This document shows, one piece after another, positions 1 to 10,000 of a stretch of DNA of 64,000 bases. A program made the position numbers and the translations under genes. The notes beneath the pieces are model-generated. The model ran no database searches. It saw nothing but the letters and a program-made list of their open reading frames with translations, and was not told the origin of the DNA. The stretch is from contig NPFB01000005.1 in NCBI GenBank assembly GCA_014084085.1, positions 62,001 to 126,000 of the forward strand, read 5' to 3'. Origin of the DNA: Hondaea fermentalgiana (Eukaryota; Sar; Bigyra; Thraustochytrida; Thraustochytriidae). Position 1 is the stretch's first letter. Each line of letters begins with the position of its first letter.

Positions 1-266
1 TCGACTCGCCAGGCCTGATATGCATGCACCTTGCGTCCCGGCCTTTTGTCTGACGTTCACGGCGACGACGATGACTTTGCTTTCTTTCTTCACAATAAAG
101 GCAAAATTTTGCTTTCTCTGCTTGACTTCAAAAATTGTATCAGTGTCCGCCCACCAGCCACAAGCTCTGGCTAGACCGGAGGCCGCGCCTGCGGCGGTGG
201 CGCTTGCGCGCTCGCATTTTCCCTGGATTTTGTTTTTGTTTATTTCGTTTCCATTCTCTTTCAGCT

Positions 267-1146
267 TTACTGCTCGCCTTCTTCAGAATCCTGCACGTTC
301 TCTGCAAGGCGCTCCATGAGCCATGGAGTAAGTAGCGTGTCGCAGGCCCCTTCGTGCAAAATCGCCACGGTGCCTCCCAAGACACCCTTACTTGCGGCCT
401 CTGTAAGCGAGGCGCCGCTTATCCAAGCGTGCAGAAAAGCAGCATTAAAGGCGTCTCCAGCGCCAGTAGCGTCGACGATACTCGAGACCCTGGCTCCGGG
501 CACGGTATGGACCTGCACGTTCGTTTCGTTGCCCATGGTCTTCTCCGCCACAAGACAGCCCTCAGCGCCGTTTGTGACAATGGCCGCGCCGCCTGGGCTG
601 CGCAGGCGGAGACAAAGGTTTTGGGCCGCTTCGCGAATGTCCTTGGTGTCTGCGATGGCGCAGGCCTCGGTCTCATTGGGCAAAAACACATCGACTTCCC
701 CTAGCAGTGCGTCCAGATAGCCCGTCCCATCGCGGCCCCATGTCTCGGAAGCATCGTAATTGGTGTCGAGCGATACGGTAAGTTCGGGCGTCGTCGCGCG
801 TAGCTCGCGAACAAGGTCGGCGAGGCCAGCTTGAAGCTTTGGAACAGAGAAAAAGCCACCAATGTGCAAATGTTTTGCTTGACGGAGTTTGGCCATGTCG
901 AGCATTTCCGTGGTGAGCTTGGCCATCGATCCGCTTTGCGTCATGAAGGCTCGATCCTCGTCTCCGCTAATGACAATGCATACGCCCGTGGGGGCGTCGG
1001 CAATTCGTGTAGCGACGAGCTCCATCCCCGTCTCTGCATGCCGCTTCTCAAGCATGGTCGCCCATTCGTCGTGCCCGAGCGCGGTGTGCAGACTCACCTC
1101 AAAAGTAGTGGAGTTCTTGTCCTGCAAAGTCTCGGTCTCGCATTCG

Positions 1147-1178
<32 letters not shown>

Positions 1179-1447
1179 TCGGGCAAGACTAGCAAGGTGC
1201 GAAGCTGTGTTTGCTGCCGAGCCTCCGGGCTTTAGCGCCACGCCTGCGCCCTCGAGGAGCACGTCTCCGCCCCAGAAGGGCAGCTTGTTCCCGCTCACGG
1301 GCAAGAAGATGTCGACGAAGGCGCTGCGTCACGGGCAAGCACGCGATACGTGAGCGTCTACGCCTTGGCATTGTCGCGGGCATCGCAGGGTTATGAACCC
1401 CGAGCAACATGAACTTACTCCCCGAGGACGGCCACGTGCGCACGCAT
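267..1447 (-). CDS. PfkB/ribokinase-family carbohydrate kinase, two exons
   Basis: Predicted ATP-dependent small-molecule kinase of the PfkB family, which phosphorylates sugars or nucleosides in the cytosol. I read it as two exons joined at 1447..1419 and 1323..267, giving 361 residues. The large exon alone has no ATG and is preceded by an in-frame stop. Splicing a 29-nt first exon through a GTAAGT/CAG intron restores the expected N-terminal strand, MRAHVAVLGDAFVDIFLPVS. Further family marks are GGSAANTA (first PfkB signature), PNETEA, and the C-terminal DATGAGDAF, which carries the catalytic Asp and the anion-hole glycines. A run of about 11 Ser, encoded by a CTG/CAG repeat, sits in the loop after the first signature. 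The substrate cannot be decided; ribokinase- or fructokinase-like is most likely. Nothing downstream suggests a shared pathway. Confidence is high for the family and good for the first exon. Confidence 0.88.
1149..1180. repeat. CTG/CAG trinucleotide repeat (poly-Ser)
   Basis: About ten CTG units on the plus strand, read as AGC on the coding strand, give a Ser run in the PfkB kinase. It lies in a surface loop between conserved blocks, so length variation should be tolerated. Confidence 0.9.
1324..1418 (-). other. Spliceosomal intron in the PfkB kinase gene (95 nt)
   Basis: On the minus strand the intron opens GTAAGT at 1418 and closes GACGCAG at 1324. A GCTCAC word about 30 nt before the acceptor could be the branch site. 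It interrupts a GAC codon (GA|C) in the family's conserved N-terminal strand, and removing it bypasses the TGA at the start of the second exon. Seen directly in sequence; not confirmed by transcripts. Confidence 0.82.
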
Positions 1448-2188
1448 ATTTTCTCTCCTCGCGAGACGCGCCCTTCTCTGCTTTCTTTCGCCTCTGTTGA
1501 CTTGGACTAGGCTAGGCCTAGTGGCGCACATACATAAATACATACACAATACACACCCCGTCGAGTCGACGGGCTAGGGCGTGCGGTGCGGTGGCGGGCG
1601 TCAAACTTGTCCGATGTCAGCCTCGTCGCATCTGTCCGCGCCTGCTGCTGCTGCTGCTGCTGCATCTCCATCTCTGGTCCCCCATCGCCCGGTCGGCCGC
1701 GCCCCATCCTCTTTTCCCCATGCTCATCATTTCCTGATCCTCGTCATCCTCACCCTCATTTCCCGTCCCTTCTCATCCTCGACCTCCTTTCCGCCCATGC
1801 CCATCGTGCGCTCGGCTCGCTGCTCCGCCTGCCTCGCGTGCGTGCTGTGCTGTGCTGTGCTGCTGCGCCCTCGTCTGCGTCTCCTCCCCGGCCGCCATGC
1901 TGCCTGCCGGGCCTCGTGTCGCGGGCGGACTGACGGCGTCTCCCTCCGCCTCCTTGCCTCTGCTTGCTCCGGCGAGAGCGGTCTCAGGCGGCGAGGATCG
2001 CTCCGCTGCTGCGCTGTATGTGCGGCGAGAGACGGACGGGACGAGACGAGCAGGGCGGGTCCTGGCTGGTGCCCGCCTCGAGCATCGGACTCGCGAGCAG
2101 AACGGAATCGCGGAGCAGCGAGGCCTGCAGCAGCAGCGGCGCGCGCGGACGGAGCGGAGAGGAGCGAGCGAGGGAGAAGGCGGGGACG
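1448..2188. other. Divergent intergenic region between kinase genes
   Basis: 741 bp between the starts of the minus-strand PfkB gene and the plus-strand APH-type kinase. It is very GC-rich and contains CTG/GCT repeats near 1642-1665 and purine-rich leader sequence before 2189. The frame of the downstream gene stays open back to 1964 without similarity to the family, so I treat that part as 5' leader. It probably holds both promoters; no specific element is identifiable. Confidence 0.5.
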
Positions 2189-3364
2189 ATGGCCAGCACC
2201 GCGGAAGACGTGACCGAGGTCCGGGCGCAGCATGTCATGGACGTGGACAAGCTGACGGCGTACCTGGAGGGCCAGGATGAGGTCAAGTCGTGGTTCAAGG
2301 CGCCGCTGGTGGTCAAGCAGTTTGGACACGGACAGAGCAACCCCACGTACCTGATGCGCTGCGACGGCGGCAAGGGCCGCGCCTTCGTGCTGCGCAAGCA
2401 GCCCCCAGGGTCCATCATCAGCAAGACGGCGCACCGCATCGACCGCGAGTACAGAATGATGAAGGCGCTCAACAAGACCGACGTCCCCGTGCCGGAAATG
2501 TACCACCTGTGCATGGACGACGGCATCATCGGCAAGCCCTTTTACATTATGCAGTTCTGCGAGGGCCGCATCTTCAAGGATGCCTCGCTCGCGGAACTGC
2601 CTCGCGAAGAGCGCGCCGCCTGCTGGAAGTCGCTGCTCGAGGCTCTCGCCAAGATCCACAATGTTGACTACAAGGCGGTCGGCCTCGGCGACTTTGCCCG
2701 CGCCGGAAATGGGTACTTTGAGCGCCAGGTCAACTCGCTCAGCAAGGTGTCTGCGGCCCAGGAAGCTGTCGACCCGGTGAAAGTGCCCAAGATTCCCCAG
2801 TTCAAGGAACTTGGCAATCGCATCATCGAAAATCTTCCCGAGGACGTGGTCTCGATCTGCCACGGCGACTACAAGATGGACAATGTCATTTTTCACCCCA
2901 CCGAGTCGCGCGTCATCGCCGTCATCGACTGGGAGTTGTCCACGCTCGGTCATTACGGAGCGGACATCGGAAATTGCATGGGCCCTCTCTACGCCCCGGA
3001 CCCCAAGACCTTGTCGGATGAAGGTGCCAAGGGCATCATGGCGATCATGCGTACCGTCTCCGTCGACGAGGCCGCTGAGCTCGGTCTGCCCACGCGCGCC
3101 GAGCTCCTCAAGCACTACTGCTCCTTCCGCCGTCCTGTGATCGACTTTTCTCGCGAGGTCCAGCGCGCCTGGTACTACGTTGCGTTCTACTGGTGGAAGA
3201 CTGCCGTCATTCTGCAGGGCATCGCCGCTCGTTTCGCCACAGGACAAGCTTCGTCACCATTCGCCGAGGTCGTCGGCAAGGCCACGCCCAGCATGGGTTT
3301 GCTCGCTGCGCACGCCTTTGACATGTACGACAAAGAGTCTGCTTCCGCGAGCTCGAAACTTTAA
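2189..3364 (+). CDS. APH-family kinase-like protein, ACAD10/11 N-terminal type
   Basis: 391-residue phosphotransferase-fold protein of the aminoglycoside phosphotransferase (APH) superfamily, closest in character to the kinase-like domain fused to acyl-CoA dehydrogenase in ACAD10/ACAD11. Here it stands alone with no dehydrogenase domain. Visible motifs are the glycine-rich FGHGQSNPTY near residue 47, an ATP-anchoring Lys in LRKQPPG, the catalytic loop CHGDYKMDNVIF around residue 225 and the metal-binding IDWELSTLG around 247. The ATG at 2189 is chosen for its context (GGGACGATGG) and because similarity begins soon after it; the same frame is open further upstream. In animals the ACAD10/11 kinase domains phosphorylate 4-hydroxyacyl-CoAs for beta-oxidation. 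A comparable lipid-catabolic role is inference. No targeting peptide is obvious. Confidence 0.85.
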   Translation: MASTAEDVTEVRAQHVMDVDKLTAYLEGQDEVKSWFKAPLVVKQFGHGQSNPTYLMRCDGGKGRAFVLRKQPPGSIISKTAHRIDREYRMMKALNKTDVPVPEMYHLCMDDGIIGKPFYIMQFCEGRIFKDASLAELPREERAACWKSLLEALAKIHNVDYKAVGLGDFARAGNGYFERQVNSLSKVSAAQEAVDPVKVPKIPQFKELGNRIIENLPEDVVSICHGDYKMDNVIFHPTESRVIAVIDWELSTLGHYGADIGNCMGPLYAPDPKTLSDEGAKGIMAIMRTVSVDEAAELGLPTRAELLKHYCSFRRPVIDFSREVQRAWYYVAFYWWKTAVILQGIAARFATGQASSPFAEVVGKATPSMGLLAAHAFDMYDKESASASSKL

Positions 3365-4319
3365 ACTGAATCCGAAACATTATCGTTCTTCTTTTTGCTC
3401 AATCCCACTCGCTTGACGCTCTCTCTCTCTTTCTTTGCGTGTATGTTCTGTGAAACTCTTTTGCCATGCAACGCGTGTTGCAAAGCTGAAAGTACTGAAG
3501 CTGGCAGCGATCAAGACAGGACTCGAAAGAAGGGCGGCGCGACTTGAGAAAGACCACCAAGAGAGGGTGGGGCGGGTTGCGATCTTGAGAATTTTTATTG
3601 CGCGAACTTGAGATCCAATGGGTCATAAAAGACGCGATCGTCCAGACACCAAGATCGCGAAATGGAGGGAGGGCAGTGACAACCTAAACGCTCTCATTTT
3701 TGCGTTGTCGGGAATACTCAAGTAGAAAGCGCAGAGTTCGGCTCGGTGTTACCACGATTCCGAACCAACTCTGTCTCGGCAGAAAACTATATAAAATCAG
3801 GACTCGTGTCGCATTGCATCGCACGCCCCACCGATGTATTTGAATTTTCGGCGTTTCCTTACGCACGCTGCGCCGACGCGATACTGCATTCTTGCCTAGC
3901 GTTCTTTTACTCGATTGCCAATGCTGCTTGGCAGTGAGCGAGATTTTGCTACATTGGACATTCCCATCTTGTCCCGCCTTTCCGAAGACCTTCCTCAGCG
4001 ACCTGTCATGAATGTATTTCGAGAGCACTATGCCCAGCGGGGAACTTCGCACGAGACAAGGGCACTTTAAATCAGTTCTCTTGCCCTGGCGGCTGCCGGC
4101 GCGGTGCCGCTAATTGACCGTAACGGTCAATTCTGCCAGAAAAAAAAAAAGGAAGAAAAAGAGAGAGAAAAAGTGGCGAAACAGAAAGCTCGACTTGGTC
4201 GATGTAGTAGCCTATCACTTGCAAGTATACAGAGAAACAAATTGTATTCGAACACTCCAGTAAGCAGAGCATGCATGTATGACTCAGAACAGAGCCCATT
4301 TTGGCGGCAAACCTCCGCC
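3365..4319 (+). other. Intergenic region with TATA-like box upstream of the SLC44-like gene
   Basis: 955 bp between two plus-strand genes. The AT-richer part contains CTATATAAAATC at about 3787-3798, the clearest TATA-like word near a gene start here, roughly 520 nt before the chosen ATG. A poly-A/purine stretch lies at 4140-4175. Several short frames exist, including one of about 120 codons on the minus strand, but none resembles a known protein. Confidence 0.35.
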
Positions 4320-6848
4320 ATGGCACGGAGCACCTCCCGCAAGGTGGAGGCGATTCCAACGCCGGCCCAGGCCGCTCGAGGCGCACGTCCAGAACGTGCC
4401 CAAAAATGCACAGACTGCTGCTTTATCCCGCTCTTCGTAGTCTTTTGGGCGGGCATGCTGATTGTCGCCATCGTAGGCTTTGCCACGGGTGACGCCAGAC
4501 GGCTCATTTTCGCGACGGACTACCTCGGCCAAACGTGCGGAACGTGCGTTAACGATGGCGAGAGCTGCGGTGCCAGCATCTATTACCCACGCGTTGGCTT
4601 CGATGCCATCCTCCAGGGTTATGACCCGGAGGCCTCTGTGACTTCGATCGCGACCGCGGCGCTCGACCTGTACGGAATCTGCGTCGCAAGCTGTCCCGAA
4701 GTGGGCTCCTTCGTCTGCACATATGACGTAGAAAAGGCTCTTGGCCAAGTCACAGCCAGTGATGCAGAGAGGCAAAGCGTACTTCAGTCGTGTGCACTCG
4801 AAATGAACGCAGCAAGTCTCGGCGCTCTTAATAACTACGGCATCGGCGCTCTTGATGAACCCTGCCAAGAGTTCATGCAAGGATGCTGGTTCGTGGCCCA
4901 GCCCCAGACCAACGTATTTTTTCGTTGCGTGGGAACAGAGTCCCTCAACGAAACGGCCTCATACTCCTGTTACGAGCCGGCCTTTCAAGATGAGGAGCAT
5001 ACCCAACGCATGCCGGCCCGAGTCTGTCCTGACCGAGCAGATCTCGAGGTCCTTCCCACATCTGAATGCGACCCGGAAGCTTGTCTCAAGCGAGCCGGCA
5101 AGGCCTGCGTCAAGAACGATCGATGTATGTACGAGCTGAAACGTACGGTGACCTACTCCGTTGTAAATCCGCGCGCAGGCGCCGTGGACATTGTAGCCTC
5201 GCAGTTGGGCACGTGGACGCAGACGATTTCCCGCAACATTGGCGACCTCCAAGAGACCTGGTGGACGATTCTTCTAATCGGCGTGTTTGGGGCCGGCTTG
5301 ATGGGTGCACTTTGGATGACGATTCTTAAACACTTTGTGGGCGCCTTTGTCTGGCTCATGCTCTTTCTCTCCTTTGTCGGGCTCACAGGTCTAGTTCTCG
5401 TATGCTTTGCCAAGGCCGGGAAGCTCACCGAGACCGTGGACCAGATCTCCGACGCCACAAACGACAACCTTGTGCTCGCCACGATTCTTTCCGCCAACGA
5501 AACGCAGACCCGTCTCTGGAACGCGATGGGTATTCTTTTAGCGATCTTTGAGTGCGTTTATTTCCTCTTTATCGTCGCCATGTGGCACAGACTTAAGCTC
5601 GCGATTAAAGTGTTGATCCAGGCATCCAAGGCCATCGAGAGCATCAAGTCGCTCATCTTTGTTCCTCTCGGCACGTCACTCTGCGTCTTCGTGCTCGGCG
5701 TGTACGCCGTCGGTGTCTTTGGCTACATCGTCACGGCTGGTGCCTCGGAGATCGAGAACCTGACCATCGAGGGGATCGCGGATGGGGTGTTGAACCAAAC
5801 GAGTTCCCTACAAGCAGCGACGCTCAAAGAAGCAGATGCCGGACCCCGCGACTTGCAGGCTTCTTTCGGCCAGAACCCAGCAAGTGCAGCGCTTGTTACG
5901 CGCGACCTTGCAAGCGTTAATATGACGTCCGTACTCAACGTGGCACTGCAAAAGGTTGTTGGTGTCCCAGGCCTCCCGGGTATGGTCTTGTACCATATTT
6001 TTGGGTGTTTGTGGACCTATTACGTCATTTCGGGCACCGGCGTGCTCACGATGTCGTCAACTGTGTCGCGGTGGTATTGGCGGGGAGGCAGTGACTACTC
6101 CCCGGAAGACGACGCCGAAAACAAGGACGCCCGGATCTCGGCGATTCGCTCCTACTTTTATGTTCTCCGCTACCACGCTGGAACAGTGTGTTTTGGAGCA
6201 CTTTTGATCTCGACAATGCAGCTTGTACGGCTTATTGTCTGGTACATTGTGAGACAGACCAAAAAGTTAGAGGAGAACGCAATTACGCGCTATATCCTTT
6301 GCGCTCTCGGAAGTTGCCTTTGGTGCACCAAGTGGCTGCTGCAGTTTGTCACGACGAACGCGTACATCATGGTCGGCATGCACGGGTGCTCCTTTTGTAT
6401 TGGCGCAGAACGTGCAGTAGGGGTGCTCGCGCAAAATCTCGGACGTGTTGTGGCCGTCAGCCTCGTCAACACGTTGGTCTCGACGCTTTCCATCCTGGTC
6501 ATCGTCTCGACGTGCGCCATTCTCGAATATCTATGGCTCGACCGAGACGTTGCCTTTTCATCTGCTGGGGAGCATGCCATCAATTCTTCAGTGCTCTCAA
6601 TCGTGCTGACTGCGATCGCCTCGTTTTGGGTAGCAAATGGTTACATGCAGGTCTACGAGGTCGCCGTAGAAACGATTCTCCTCTGTTTTTGCCAAGATGT
6701 CAAGTTGAATCGCAAAAACAAAACCTACGTCATGAGTGGCGACGTTCGAAAGGTTATGGCGCGCCGTGGCAGGCCTCAACCGAGCAAGGTCAAACGACAC
6801 GCTTCTTCCGTTGGAGCCGCTTCTGAACCGATGGTTGCGACCACTTGA
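4320..6848 (+). CDS. Choline transporter-like protein (CTL/SLC44 family)
   Basis: 842-residue multi-pass membrane protein of the CTL/SLC44 family, whose members move choline or related solutes across plasma or organelle membranes. The N-terminus shows the family pattern: DCCFIPLFVVFW in TM1, then GDARRLIFATDYLGQTCG. A large Cys-rich, glycosylatable ectodomain lies between TM1 and TM2. About ten hydrophobic segments follow, and RWYW occurs after TM6 as in homologues. The C-terminal block, with MQVYEVAVETILLCFCQDV, is the most conserved part of the family. The ATG at 4320 has a strong context (GCCATGG). An upstream in-frame ATG at 4275 has a weak one, and the reading frame further upstream has no family similarity. 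It converges with the adenylyl cyclase gene, with 226 bp between their ends. Transported substrate is not determinable. Confidence 0.93.
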   Translation: MARSTSRKVEAIPTPAQAARGARPERAQKCTDCCFIPLFVVFWAGMLIVAIVGFATGDARRLIFATDYLGQTCGTCVNDGESCGASIYYPRVGFDAILQGYDPEASVTSIATAALDLYGICVASCPEVGSFVCTYDVEKALGQVTASDAERQSVLQSCALEMNAASLGALNNYGIGALDEPCQEFMQGCWFVAQPQTNVFFRCVGTESLNETASYSCYEPAFQDEEHTQRMPARVCPDRADLEVLPTSECDPEACLKRAGKACVKNDRCMYELKRTVTYSVVNPRAGAVDIVASQLGTWTQTISRNIGDLQETWWTILLIGVFGAGLMGALWMTILKHFVGAFVWLMLFLSFVGLTGLVLVCFAKAGKLTETVDQISDATNDNLVLATILSANETQTRLWNAMGILLAIFECVYFLFIVAMWHRLKLAIKVLIQASKAIESIKSLIFVPLGTSLCVFVLGVYAVGVFGYIVTAGASEIENLTIEGIADGVLNQTSSLQAATLKEADAGPRDLQASFGQNPASAALVTRDLASVNMTSVLNVALQKVVGVPGLPGMVLYHIFGCLWTYYVISGTGVLTMSSTVSRWYWRGGSDYSPEDDAENKDARISAIRSYFYVLRYHAGTVCFGALLISTMQLVRLIVWYIVRQTKKLEENAITRYILCALGSCLWCTKWLLQFVTTNAYIMVGMHGCSFCIGAERAVGVLAQNLGRVVAVSLVNTLVSTLSILVIVSTCAILEYLWLDRDVAFSSAGEHAINSSVLSIVLTAIASFWVANGYMQVYEVAVETILLCFCQDVKLNRKNKTYVMSGDVRKVMARRGRPQPSKVKRHASSVGAASEPMVATT

Positions 6849-7074
6849 TCACATAAAGAATTTTGGCAAAGGAAAGACGAGAAAAAGGCATACCAAGAAT
6901 CAAAAAGGAAAGGAAAGGAAAAGGAAAAGGAAAAGGGGGATTCGAAAAGAAGAGTGGATGTGCTCACATTCGCATTGACAACTATACGCCTCCGCGTAAT
7001 ATAACATGGCTTACAAACACTTTGGTAGTTTACAAGGTGAGAATGAGAAAGGCGAGACGCTCGCTCGCTCACCA

Positions 7075-10000
7075 TCATTTGCGAGCAATGTTTTCACTCT
7101 CTAAGAATGCTTCGATCTTGCGCACGTGAAAATTTGAGTTCATCGCCTCGAACTTTTCTTGGAGCTGCTTTAGGAGATCCTTCTTGCGTTTGGCCATCGC
7201 CAACTCGAGGAGCGCCAAAAACTTTAGACGGGGCATCTTTTGATCACGCGCCTGCTCGGCAGCTTTCTCAAAGAGAGCTATCGAGCGTGAGGTATGCTTT
7301 CCAGCTTTGACAGCAGCGAAAATGGCGCTGCAATATGTTGCGTAGGGTTGACAAATGTCGTAAATATCGGCATAGTTCGTGGCGATGTCCAATAGCATCT
7401 GCAGGGCAGCAATGGACTGTTTCTGGGCCGTGCGGAGTGAACCGACCTTGAGCCACTGCGGATAGAGATTGGACAGCGCCAAACGGTGAGCCGGGTCACG
7501 TCTCTCCACCTTCCCGGCAAGAGACTCGTCCGCGCACGCCAATGCGCGATCAACCTCGTCAATTCGCATCGTGGGCCCATCGATGAGAGAGGCGTTCGAT
7601 GCTCTTACAGGCTGCGTATCCAAGTTGGGCCGAAAAAAGGTCGACCGACGCGTCTGCACCCTGCCCTTCCGACTTTCGAGCGTCCCGGACACTGCCTTCC
7701 CGTAGCGGTTTTGAGGCGCCTGGTCTCCCGATAAGCTGCCATCTGCGTTCCATGCCGTGTCTTGAAATGGATTGAAACTATCGGCAAAGACTTCGAAAAT
7801 AGCCACAATCCAGGGGAAATTCGTGATGGAGAGGTTCTTAACGTGCATCTCCTCCGCCGCGAGAACGGCAGCCGTGCGCGCTACGACGAGCGCCAGGCGC
7901 GGACAGTTGTGATTCCGCTGCATCAGGAGCGCGAGCACTGCGAGGGCATCGACAGAGCCTGACATGTTGCCGGTGAGCACCAGCTGATGCGCCATCTCGA
8001 CGCAAATGTTTTGCAGGTCCATACGGAGAAGAATATCGTCCTCGTCAGCGTCGGACTTGAGCAAATCAAGAGGAACGAACGTCACATACTCGAGGATGGT
8101 CTGACTCACCGCGTATGATGCAAAGCAGAGTTCGGTATAGCTCACGAGCGAGTTGACGCATTGGATACCCGAGCCAACTTTGTAAAGTTTTTCGCCGAGA
8201 GCGCGCAGCTGCATTGTGTCGCGGCCTGCAAGGAGAGAATGGATAATTTGCATTTCCAAGCTCGTGAGGACCTCGTTGTTAAAGTTCAAGAACGAGAAAA
8301 TCCACGTTGCACGCTCGAGATGGTAAGCAGCGCTTTCAAAGTTGCCCGTCAGCAGAGAGTATTCTCCCATGGCAAGCGCAATGGATCCACGCACGCTCGA
8401 GCTGCGCACTTCGCTGAACCGTGATTCGGCTTCCTTGGCGTATTGTGTGCTCAGCTCGCGCGCCCATGTGCGATTGTTCATGCCAACGAAAAAGAGCGCT
8501 TGGGACGCATAGCAGCTTGCGAGTTGATCTAGCGAGGCGGCGCCCGGGTCAAGCGTACGGTTCTCGATTTTGTGATCGTTCAGGTCGAGAACAAGATTCG
8601 TGTCGCGCGTCGAATTGTAACGGCGCTCCGCACGGTTTCTTGGCCGGCTCTGTGCGCACCTGCAGGCCTCCTGAGCCAAGGTCAACGCGTTAAACCTACG
8701 CTCCATGGCAACTTCGTCTCTTTGATCGACAATGAGTGAGGCCAGCAGCTCGTAGACCTTGGAGGCTTCGAGAAAGACTTCGACATTGGTAAAAAAGTCG
8801 TCTGCTCGGATCTCGTCAAAAGCAGGCAAAGCCTCCACGCGGCTGTACTGAGCCGTAACATTTTGCACATACTCATGATGCTGCTTGAGGTTCTTGCGCC
8901 GAGATCGTTCCGCAAAGACAGCGCGGAAGAACCCACGGCGCGCATCACTTTTGGCGCCATCTGGGCTCATCTTCAACAGAGCCTCAATGTGGCTGAGACG
9001 AGCTTCAATGGAGTCGGGTACGCGCGGAGTCTCGGGGTTAGCGCGCCGTATCCCTGCGTGGTACTGCGTACGCACAAACTTGGTATGGTAGGCGCCGCGG
9101 TTCAGCGTCTCCTGCATAATGGATCGGTCGCCGTTGGGGACGCCTTGTCGATCTCGTGAGCTCCCGGTCACTTCCGGGCGCACCAGCGAGAGACCGGTCT
9201 CGTTCGGTTCAGACGAATACGACGAAGTCCCACGCGACACGAGAATACGCGATCCTGCGCGACCTACAGGCCGCGATCCGGCCACTGACGCGTCCGGTGG
9301 CGAGGACACCAGGCCGTGACCCACCAAGGTGGCACCGGAATCAGAATTGGTTGCAGATGTAACGGCGTTGGAGGTTTCAGCTTCTGAAAGCGCTGTACGC
9401 GCCTCCCCTGAGGCTTCGGAGGTCCTGTGCGCCCGGCGCTGGACATCCTCTTCCTCGTCTCTGCTATCGTTCTCAGTAAACTCAGATCTGACAGCCCCCA
9501 AAGATGAACGCCGGTCATTCTCCCGTTCAGTGGCTTGCGACGAGCGACGCCTATTCCACGTTGACCGAAGCGTTGAGCGCCCGCTCGAGGCATAGGACGA
9601 ATTTGAATCGCCGGGAATAAAGACTGAAGTGGTGGCGTCGAGGCGAAGGCACGCGAGCGCGCGGCGAAGAGTCTCCTCGGCAACGTCGCATCGCCCAAAG
9701 TACATGTAAGCTTCGGCCGCCTTGCGATACCAAGATGCACGTCTCCATTCGTCGACGAGCTGGTTCGAGCGATTGGCAAGGTTAAGCAGCTTGGAAAAGC
9801 AAGTTAACACGTGCTCCATGGTGCGAGTCTCGAGGGAGTCATTTCCGGCAATCTCAAGGAAATACATGGCCTTCTCCGTCATCTCGGCCGCGTCATAGTG
9901 TTGAGCAAGGAGAAAGTAAACGGGCTGGAGATAGTCGCCATTTTTCTCCTGGTAAAATTCGGCGACGCGACGATGCAGCGCCTTTCGCATGCCCAAGGGA

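Noticed and set aside
1727..3247. 506-codon open frame antisense to the APH-type kinase gene
   Set aside because: It mirrors the codon pattern of the real gene on the other strand, and its translation is Arg/His-rich with no domain.
3684..4052. 122-codon minus-strand frame between the APH and SLC44-like genes
   Set aside because: No recognisable motif and unbiased codon positions; probably intergenic.
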